From Streptomyces sp. NBC_01451 (GTDB lineage Bacteria > Actinomycetota > Actinomycetes > Streptomycetales > Streptomycetaceae), in contig NZ_CP109479.1 of the NCBI RefSeq assembly GCF_036227485.1, positions 4,774,001 to 4,838,000 on the forward strand: a stretch of DNA of 64,000 nucleotides. The letters run 5' to 3'. The notes below the pieces were generated by a model that saw only the letters and a program-made list of their open reading frames with translations, ran no database searches and was not told where the DNA came from. The first letter of the stretch is position 1, and each line of letters starts with the position of its first letter. Below are positions 58,397 through 64,000 of the stretch, one piece after another. Made by a program: the position numbers and the translations under genes.

Positions 58397-58801
58397 TCAC
58401 GTCCGCCGTACGCGCAGCCGCAGCGTCAGGAGGGCGAGGCCCAGGCCGGAGCCGATCAGGACCAGCCCGCCGCCGAGCGGCAGTATCCGCAGCACCGGGC
58501 CGGAGACCGTGCCGGGCAGGGCGTCGGCGTCCCGCGGCCCGTCCGGGACCGAGGCGGGCACGGGGGCGAGCACGGCCTCCTCGTACGTCGTCTCGTCGGG
58601 CGGCGCGGACTCCCGCCGCCCGGGACGCTCCCGCCCCTCACCCGCCGGGCTCCCGGCCCGGGAGGCGTCGGGGGCGGGCCGGGCGACGTACGGGACGCGG
58701 TCGTACGGCGGTGCCGTGCCGTACGGGGAAGCGGCGAGCGTGGGGGCCGCCAGGGCGAGCAGGATGCCGCAGGTACGCAGGGTGCGGAGCCGTGGAGTCA
58801 T
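58397..58801 (-). CDS. small surface-anchored hypothetical protein
   Basis: 134 aa. Signal peptide (TCGILLALAAPTLAASP), Pro/Arg/Glu-rich disordered mature region, one C-terminal membrane helix and basic tail RLRVRRT. An LPGTV stretch before the helix looks sortase-like but lacks the Gly. No family recognised. ATG at 58801 with GGGAGGAGG. Confidence 0.65.
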   Translation of the reverse strand: MTPRLRTLRTCGILLALAAPTLAASPYGTAPPYDRVPYVARPAPDASRAGSPAGEGRERPGRRESAPPDETTYEEAVLAPVPASVPDGPRDADALPGTVSGPVLRILPLGGGLVLIGSGLGLALLTLRLRVRRT

Positions 58802-58964
58802 GTTGCTGGCCTCCTCCCGCTGCGGAGTCGCCGGTCGGCCTCGCCCGTCACCGGGGTTCGACGGGACCAGCGTCACACGCGCCCGTCCGTCCGGCATCCC
58901 GGACGCGGAGAGCGGGGCCGGACCCACCGGCCGCAGCCGCCACCTGGTGCGAGACAATGACGGA

Positions 58965-59507
58965 ATGGAGATGCCGAGGAACGAAAGGTCGCCGGAGAAC
59001 CCCCAGATCCTGGTCGTTGGCCAGGACGGGATGGCTCTCGGCGGCGGCGGTGACGACGACTCCCGAGAGATCCCGGTGACGGACATGGTGGAGCAGCCCG
59101 CCAAGGTCATGAGGATCGGCAGCATGATCAAGCAGCTGCTGGAGGAGGTGCGCGCGGCTCCTCTCGACGAGGCGAGCCGGGTCCGGCTCAAGAGGATCCA
59201 CGCCAGCTCGGTGAAGGAGCTGGAGGACGGTCTCGCGCCCGAGCTGGTCGACGAACTGGAGCGCCTGTCGCTGCCGTTCACGGACGAGGCGATCCCCAGC
59301 GACGCCGAACTGCGGATCGCGCAGGCCCAGTTGGTGGGCTGGCTGGAGGGCCTCTTCCACGGGATCCAGACCGCCCTGTTCGCCCAGCAGATGGCCGCGC
59401 GGGCCCAGCTGGAGCAGATGCGCCGCGCGCTGCCGCCGGGGGTGGGTGGCCACGAGGGCGATGACGACCCGCGTACCGGCGGACGTACGGGCGGGCCGTA
59501 CCTCTAG
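58965..59507 (+). CDS. bpa: bacterial proteasome activator Bpa
   Basis: 180 aa. ATP-independent ring activator that opens the 20S proteasome gate for unfolded proteins. Core motifs KVMRIGSMIKQLLEEVRAAP, LDEASRVRLKRIHASSVKEL, and QAQLVGWLEGLFHGIQTALF, then AQQMAARAQLEQM; the C-terminus GGPYL fits the HbYX-like docking tail of Bpa. ATG at 58965 chosen for length and similarity. Located beside kinase genes rather than in the proteasome locus, as in related genomes. Confidence 0.94.
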   Translation: MEMPRNERSPENPQILVVGQDGMALGGGGDDDSREIPVTDMVEQPAKVMRIGSMIKQLLEEVRAAPLDEASRVRLKRIHASSVKELEDGLAPELVDELERLSLPFTDEAIPSDAELRIAQAQLVGWLEGLFHGIQTALFAQQMAARAQLEQMRRALPPGVGGHEGDDDPRTGGRTGGPYL

Positions 59508-59534
59508 TCTCCTGCGTCAGTCCGGCCCAGATCT

Positions 59535-59586
59535 CATGGAGCGGGGCCCGGTGGCCGACCGACCGGCTGCCGGGCCCCGCTCCATG
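59535..59586. terminator. bidirectional terminator between bpa and kinase gene
   Basis: Perfect 17-bp arms (59535-59551 and 59570-59586) with an 18-base loop, between converging genes. Confidence 0.9.
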
Positions 59587-59599
59587 AACGACCGCCCGG

Positions 59600-61303
59600 T
59601 CAGGACGGGTAGCCCGTCGATACGCTCAGTTCGATCACCGGCATGTTCTCCGGGTCGGCGTCCGCGCCCGCGGAGGGGAACTGGTCCGTGACCTGGTCCT
59701 TGCCGAACGTGTTCTCGTTGATCCGCGTGACCTTCATCCGCCAGCCGGCCGCCTGGAAACAGAGCTTGACCGAGGTCAGGTCCTTGTAGCGGAAGTCGGG
59801 CAGCCGGATCTTGTCCGGGTCGGTGTACGACTCCGGCGCTTCCGCGCACTCGTCCGCGTCGATCTTCTTGCTCAGGTCCGGCCCCTTGTAGCCCGATCCC
59901 GATCCTGTCCCCGTCCCCGTCGTCTGCGACGCCGAGGCGCTCGGGGTGCTGCCGGTGCCGGTCCCGCCGCCGTTGTCGCTGTCGTCCCCGCCCAGCTTCA
60001 GGGCCAGGAGCAGCCCGCCGACGGCGACGAGGGACACGACGATCGAGCCCACGATCACCGGGGTGTTGCTCTTCCGTCCGCCTCCGGAGGAGGAGAAGGA
60101 CGTTGCCGCGGGCGCGGGCGAGTAGGCGGCCGGGGGAGTGTGCTGCGGCACGTACGCGCCGGGCGTCTGGTACGCGGCCTGCTGCGGATAGCCGTACGCC
60201 GGAGCCGGTGTCTGCGGGGGCGTGTGCGGAGGTGCGTACGCCGGGGGCGGAGTGGTGGTGCCGTACGGGTTCGCGTGCTGCGGGTGCGGGGTCGGCTGGT
60301 ACGGGGTCCGTACGGAGCCGGGCGGGGCCGGGGTCGCCTGGTCTACCGGCGGGAACACGGCGGAGGCGACGCCCGTGCCGCTCTGCGCCGGGGTGCCCGG
60401 GACGATGTTCGGGGCGGCCGGGTGGAGGGACGCGGCCACACGCAGGCACTCGTCGCGCATGGCGACGGCGCTCGGGAAACGCTCGTTCGGGTTCTTCTTC
60501 AACGCGCGGGCGACGAGCGCGTCCACCGCCGGGGGCAGCGCGCTGTTGACCGACGAGGGGGCGACCGGCTCCTCCTGGACGTGCGCGTACGCGATCGCAA
60601 GCGGTGAGTCGGCGTTGAACGGCAGCCGTCCGGTGACCAGCTGGAACAGCATGATGCCGACCGAGTAGAGGTCGGAGCGGGCGTCCACGGCCCGGCCCAG
60701 CGCCTGCTCGGGCGAGAGGTACTGGGGGGTGCCGACGACCATGCCGGTCTGTGTCATCGACGTGACGCCCGACTGCATGGCGCGGGCGATGCCGAAGTCC
60801 ATGACCTTGACGACTCCGCGCTTGGTCGTCATCACGTTGCCCGGCTTGATGTCCCGGTGGACCAGGCCCATCTCGTGGCTGATCTCCAGGGCCGCCAGCA
60901 CGTCCGCGGTGATCTTCAGCGCCTTGTCGGCGGGCATCGCCCCGAACTGCCGTACGTCCGCGTCGAGAACGGAGCCGAGCGGCTGCCCCTCGACGTACTC
61001 CATGACGATGTAAGGGGTCGTCGTTCCCGCCACGTCGTCCTCGCCGGTGTCGAAGACCGAGACGATGTTCGTGTGCGTGAGCTTGGCCACGGCCTGGGCC
61101 TCGCGGCGGAACCGCTCGCGGAAGGCCTGCTCACGGCCCAGTTCGGTGTGCAGTGTCTTGATCGCGACCTGCCGGTCCAGGACCGAGTCGTACGCGAGGT
61201 GCACCGAGGCCATGCCGCCCTCGCCGAGCAGATCGCGCAGCTGGTAGCGGCCGCCGGCGAGCGCCTGCCCCGCGTACCGGCCGTGTGCGCCGTCCTGGCT
61301 CAT
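59600..61303 (-). CDS. transmembrane Ser/Thr protein kinase with PASTA-like ectodomain
   Basis: 567 aa. Kinase domain residues 19-285 with GEGGMASVH, VAIKTL, HRDIKPGNVM, DFGIARAM and TPQYLSPEQ. A Pro/Ala/Tyr-rich juxtamembrane stretch is followed by a membrane helix near residues 413-435, then a short ectodomain with a single PASTA-like module (YKDLTSVKLCFQAAGWRMKV) carrying two Cys. ATG at 61303 with GGAGAC upstream. Converges with bpa and diverges from a second kinase. Confidence 0.93.
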   Translation of the reverse strand: MSQDGAHGRYAGQALAGGRYQLRDLLGEGGMASVHLAYDSVLDRQVAIKTLHTELGREQAFRERFRREAQAVAKLTHTNIVSVFDTGEDDVAGTTTPYIVMEYVEGQPLGSVLDADVRQFGAMPADKALKITADVLAALEISHEMGLVHRDIKPGNVMTTKRGVVKVMDFGIARAMQSGVTSMTQTGMVVGTPQYLSPEQALGRAVDARSDLYSVGIMLFQLVTGRLPFNADSPLAIAYAHVQEEPVAPSSVNSALPPAVDALVARALKKNPNERFPSAVAMRDECLRVAASLHPAAPNIVPGTPAQSGTGVASAVFPPVDQATPAPPGSVRTPYQPTPHPQHANPYGTTTPPPAYAPPHTPPQTPAPAYGYPQQAAYQTPGAYVPQHTPPAAYSPAPAATSFSSSGGGRKSNTPVIVGSIVVSLVAVGGLLLALKLGGDDSDNGGGTGTGSTPSASASQTTGTGTGSGSGYKGPDLSKKIDADECAEAPESYTDPDKIRLPDFRYKDLTSVKLCFQAAGWRMKVTRINENTFGKDQVTDQFPSAGADADPENMPVIELSVSTGYPS

Positions 61304-61653
61304 GTCTCCGCGTCCCCCGAACTTCTCCACAGCCACACGTGATCGACCGGCTGATTCCGGGCCAAGTCTGCCGGAGGGCACTGACACGTCAAGCGCGGTG
61401 CCCGTTCCGTGACCGTACGGGAGGGAAGCGTCGCGGAAGCGTTACAGGGGCTGTACGGACGCGCAGGGGATTTGCACGCCGATACCCGCAACGGGTTTGA
61501 TAACCGGTCCGCCCGGGACTCGTACCCGGGTTCCTCCCGGAGCTCTTCCGGGATCGCCTCCCGGCTCGGAGGCTTGCGTGGAGGCTGTAGCGTGGCCGAC
61601 GGAGACCGTAACAACACCGCGCGCACCGCGGGCAGAAACGACGGCGAGGACTG
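61304..61653. other. intergenic, divergent kinase promoters
   Basis: 350 bp. An 81-aa frame (61409-61654, plus) ends in a TGATG overlap with the next start but looks like non-coding codons. A short dyad around CCCGGG-ACTCGTA-CCCGGG lies near 61513. No promoter box is certain. Confidence 0.35.
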
Positions 61654-63222
61654 ATGGCACAGCAGCGCGCTCAGGGCCCGTCCGACCCCGAGGCGGCTGG
61701 CGGCGGTATGTCAGACGCGCCTGAGCTGTGGGGCAACGGCGGACTGGTAGGGGACGGCCGGTACCGGCTCACCCACAGACTCGGCCGGGGCGGCATGGCC
61801 GAGGTGTTCGCCGCCGAGGACGTACGCCTGGGGCGGACCGTCGCGGTCAAGCTTCTCCGCGCCGACCTCGCCGAGGACCCGATCTCCAAGGCCCGCTTCA
61901 CGCGCGAGGCCCAGTCGGTGGCAGGGCTCAACCACCACTCGATCGTCGCCGTGTACGACTCCGGCGAGGACACCGTGGGCGGTCAGTCCGTCCCGTACAT
62001 CGTGATGGAGATCGTCGAGGGGCGCACCATCCGCGACCTCCTCATCAACGCCGAGGCGCCGGGGCCCGAGCAGGCGCTGATCATCGTCTCCGGTGTGCTG
62101 GAAGCGCTTGCCTATTCGCATCAGCACGGCATCGTGCACCGCGACATCAAGCCCGCCAACGTGATCATCACGCACGGTGGCGCCGTGAAGGTCATGGACT
62201 TCGGCATCGCCCGCGCGCTGCACGGGGCGTCCACGACGATGACGCAGACCGGCATGGTCATGGGCACGCCCCAGTACCTCTCCCCGGAGCAGGCCCTCGG
62301 CAAGGCCGTCGACCACCGCTCCGACCTGTACGCCACCGGCTGCCTGCTGTACGAACTCCTCGCGCTGCGGCCCCCGTTCACCGGTGAGACCCCGCTGGCC
62401 GTGGTCTACCAGCACGTACAGGACATTCCGGTGCCCCCCTCCCAGGTCTCGGAGGCGGCGCCGCCGGAACTCGACGGGCTCGTCATGCGTTCCCTCGCCA
62501 AGGAACCGGACGACCGCTTCCAGACCGCAGAGGAGATGCGCGGTCTCATCCAGTACGGCCTGCAGATGCTGTACGACCAGGGCAGTCACACCGGCACCTG
62601 GAACACCGGGCCCGTGGACATGCACGACGGCCGGCACACCCCCTCGGGGGGCTTCGCCGGCACCGCGGTGATGAACCACCCGGGCGAGCAGGCCGGTACC
62701 ACCCAGATCCCCCAGCAGATCCTGCCCGCCGGGTACGGCGGCGGGGACGACGGCGGCTTCGAGGGGCACGGCAACCGGGGCGGCGGCCGGGGCAAGCTGT
62801 GGATACTGGCGTTCTTCGCCGTGATCGCCATCGCGGCGGGCGTCGCCCTCGCCCTGCAGAACGGCGGCGGCACGGACGGCGACACCGGCACCACGGAGTC
62901 GCCGGCCACCTCGCAGTCCGCGACGACCGACGACACCACGGCGAGCCCGAGCGACGAGGTCTCCGAAGAGCCGTCGAACACCGCCACGGACGACGGCAGC
63001 GGCTCGGACGGAGGGTCCCAGTGGACACCGTCGGCCACGCCGTCGTACACACCGTCCGCGACCCCCTCCACCGAGCCGTCACCCACTCCGTCGGACGTGG
63101 AGACGAGCGTGGAGCCGTCGGTCACCGAGTCGCAGCCGTCGGACGAGGCGAGTCCGTCGTCCGAGACGTCGGGCGACCCCGGAACGGACGTCGGCGGTGC
63201 TGACGGGGGCACCACCCCCTGA
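61654..63222 (+). CDS. transmembrane Ser/Thr protein kinase with Ser/Thr/Pro-rich ectodomain
   Basis: 522 aa. Kinase domain residues 36-300 with GRGGMAEVF, VAVKLL, HRDIKPANVI, DFGIARAL and TPQYLSPEQ; membrane helix at about residues 382-401; then about 120 residues of Ser/Thr/Pro/Glu repeats with no folded sensor, perhaps a wall-spanning stalk. ATG at 61654 with GAGGA upstream. Divergent from the PASTA-like kinase, to which its kinase domain is clearly related. Confidence 0.93.
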   Translation: MAQQRAQGPSDPEAAGGGMSDAPELWGNGGLVGDGRYRLTHRLGRGGMAEVFAAEDVRLGRTVAVKLLRADLAEDPISKARFTREAQSVAGLNHHSIVAVYDSGEDTVGGQSVPYIVMEIVEGRTIRDLLINAEAPGPEQALIIVSGVLEALAYSHQHGIVHRDIKPANVIITHGGAVKVMDFGIARALHGASTTMTQTGMVMGTPQYLSPEQALGKAVDHRSDLYATGCLLYELLALRPPFTGETPLAVVYQHVQDIPVPPSQVSEAAPPELDGLVMRSLAKEPDDRFQTAEEMRGLIQYGLQMLYDQGSHTGTWNTGPVDMHDGRHTPSGGFAGTAVMNHPGEQAGTTQIPQQILPAGYGGGDDGGFEGHGNRGGGRGKLWILAFFAVIAIAAGVALALQNGGGTDGDTGTTESPATSQSATTDDTTASPSDEVSEEPSNTATDDGSGSDGGSQWTPSATPSYTPSATPSTEPSPTPSDVETSVEPSVTESQPSDEASPSSETSGDPGTDVGGADGGTTP

Positions 63223-63237
63223 CCTGCCGACCGCCCC

Positions 63238-63359
63238 GGGGAGCGAACCGGCGGCCGGTTGACGGAAAGCGTCCTCCACGCGCGCGTGCGGCCCGAAGCG
63301 GGCTTCACGCGCGCGTGCCGTTCACCGGGGACCGGTGGCCGGTGGCAGGTTCGCTCCCC
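63238..63359. repeat. nested inverted repeat between converging genes
   Basis: Outer 12-bp arms GGGGAGCGAACC (63238-63249) and GGTTCGCTCCCC (63348-63359) enclose two copies of the self-complementary 12-mer CACGCGCGCGTG (63277-63288, 63306-63317) around a GCCCG/CGGGC hairpin. Probably a bidirectional terminator; cruciform or Z-DNA potential. Confidence 0.75.
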
Positions 63360-63368
63360 CGGCGGATG

Positions 63369-64000
63369 TCAGTCCACGAACGCCTCGCACACCGCGTCGT
63401 ACTCGCGCGTCCACCACACGGCGAGCGCCGAGGCGGCCGGGAACTGGGAGTCGGCGCGGGTGTCCCCCCGCTCGTAGTGCCAGCGCAGCATCCAGAAGTC
63501 GTTGAGGCGCTCCCACCACACCCGGTGCACCGCGGCGCCCAGTTCGGAGGGCGTGGCCCCCGCCGTACGCCGGTACGCGCACGCGTACGCGCGCACCTTG
63601 GGCAGGTCGAGCGTGCCGGCGGGCCGTACGAAGAAGATCGCGGCGGCGCGTACGGCCTCCTCCGCGCGGGGCTGCACACCGAGCCGGTCCCAGTCGACGA
63701 TCGCGGCCGGTGAGTCCCCCTTGTAGAGCAGGTTGAACGGGTGGAAGTCCCCGTGCACCCAGCCCACCGAGCCGCCCGGCGGAGGCCGCCGGTCCGCGTG
63801 CTGCTCCAGCAGTGCCCGCCGTTCCAGAAGCCGGTGGCGGGCCAGTTCGTCGAAGGCGTCGGTGGGGCGGTGGCGGCGTACGTGGGCCAGGAGGTCGTCG
63901 ATGAGCGCGAAGGTGTCGGCGGGGTCGGCCGAGGGGGTGTGCGGGGGATCGGCGAGGCCGTTGGAACCGGTCGGCCGCGATTGCGGCTGCCCGGCGGGGG
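63369..64000 (-). CDS. phosphotransferase (APH/choline kinase-like), 5'-truncated by window edge
   Basis: The frame is open from 64000 to the stop at 63369, giving about 210 C-terminal residues; the start lies beyond the window. APH motifs: VHGDFHPFNLLY (catalytic Asp/Asn) and AIVDWDRL (metal-binding Asp). Aminoglycoside phosphotransferase-fold proteins phosphorylate antibiotics, choline, homoserine or sugars; the substrate cannot be told. A GTG within the frame at 63767 is internal. Confidence 0.88.
   Translation of the reverse strand, partial: PAGQPQSRPTGSNGLADPPHTPSADPADTFALIDDLLAHVRRHRPTDAFDELARHRLLERRALLEQHADRRPPPGGSVGWVHGDFHPFNLLYKGDSPAAIVDWDRLGVQPRAEEAVRAAAIFFVRPAGTLDLPKVRAYACAYRRTAGATPSELGAAVHRVWWERLNDFWMLRWHYERGDTRADSQFPAASALAVWWTREYDAVCEAFVD

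Noticed and set aside
58397..58801. Possible sortase signal LPGTV before the C-terminal helix of a surface protein
   Set aside because: The motif lacks the required Gly at position five and does not match the class E LAXTG pattern.
61409..61654. 81-aa frame ending in a TGATG overlap with the kinase start
   Set aside because: The coupling is tempting, but codon content is not gene-like and no ribosome site or family is seen.

Overview
The window is a high-GC actinobacterial chromosome segment with the gene content and order of the Streptomyces core chromosome immediately beside oriC. The DnaA/oriC side lies off the left end: the window opens inside dnaN and continues gnd, recF, a DUF721 (DciA-like) gene, gyrB, gyrA and a DUF3566 gene. 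Streptomyces or Actinobacteria marker families (CrgA, DLW-39, DUF5324, class E sortases, the PASTA kinase PknB with FHA/PP2C/PBP partners, and the bacterial proteasome activator Bpa) support this. No rRNA operon, CRISPR array, insertion sequence or prophage is visible. Three tRNA genes (Ile-GAT, Ala-TGC, Leu-CAG) each have their own downstream hairpin.

Layout. 1-9.7 kb: replication and topology genes. 9.9-17.1 kb: tRNA-Ile, DLW-39, a secreted membrane-anchored protein, a tail-anchored Ser/Thr kinase, an XRE-type regulator with a palindromic operator, tRNA-Ala and a LuxR-type regulator. 17.4-21.3 kb: GtrA-like protein, two parS centromere sites, DUF5324, cyclophilin, rhomboid protease, a DnaA-box cluster and crgA. 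21.5-26.1 kb: DUF881 protein and three class E sortases interleaved with a 53-aa membrane protein and a glutamine amidotransferase. 26.2-27.3 kb: an unusual gene joining an antirepressor-like region to an Mrr-type nuclease. 27.4-35.6 kb: the divisome/elongasome signalling cluster fhaA-fhaB-PP2C-rodA-pbpA-pknB, all on the minus strand. 36-43.5 kb: tRNA-Leu, DUF2252, J-domain protein, rhodanese, acyl-CoA dehydrogenase, and the overlapping set DUF5819-HTTM-TrmH. 43.5-51.7 kb: acyl-CoA catabolism (paaN, paaH, a TetR regulator, an Lrp regulator, and E1alpha/E1beta/E2 of a branched-chain-type 2-oxoacid dehydrogenase). 51.8-58.4 kb: a MobA-like/DUF6457 fusion, moeA, two more parS sites, a K+ channel, an ABC exporter and a quinone oxidoreductase. 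58.4-64 kb: Bpa, two divergent transmembrane Ser/Thr kinases and a truncated aminoglycoside-phosphotransferase-like gene.

The most interesting signals are non-coding. (i) There are four exact parS sites in two pairs; one pair is built into the end of moeA and the ribosome-binding-site/start spacer of the channel gene. (ii) A DnaA-box cluster at 20.84-21.05 kb has a 13-bp inverted repeat, and the 10-mer CTGTGGACAA recurs in five intergenic gaps. (iii) A repeated 14-bp palindrome of type ACCGNNCGNNCGGT lies upstream of acd, paaH/paaN and the 2-oxoacid dehydrogenase operon, which suggests one TetR (PaaR-like) regulon. (iv) A perfect match to the KstR consensus lies upstream of the acyl-CoA dehydrogenase. 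Gene functions are read from motifs and family knowledge; no database search was possible.
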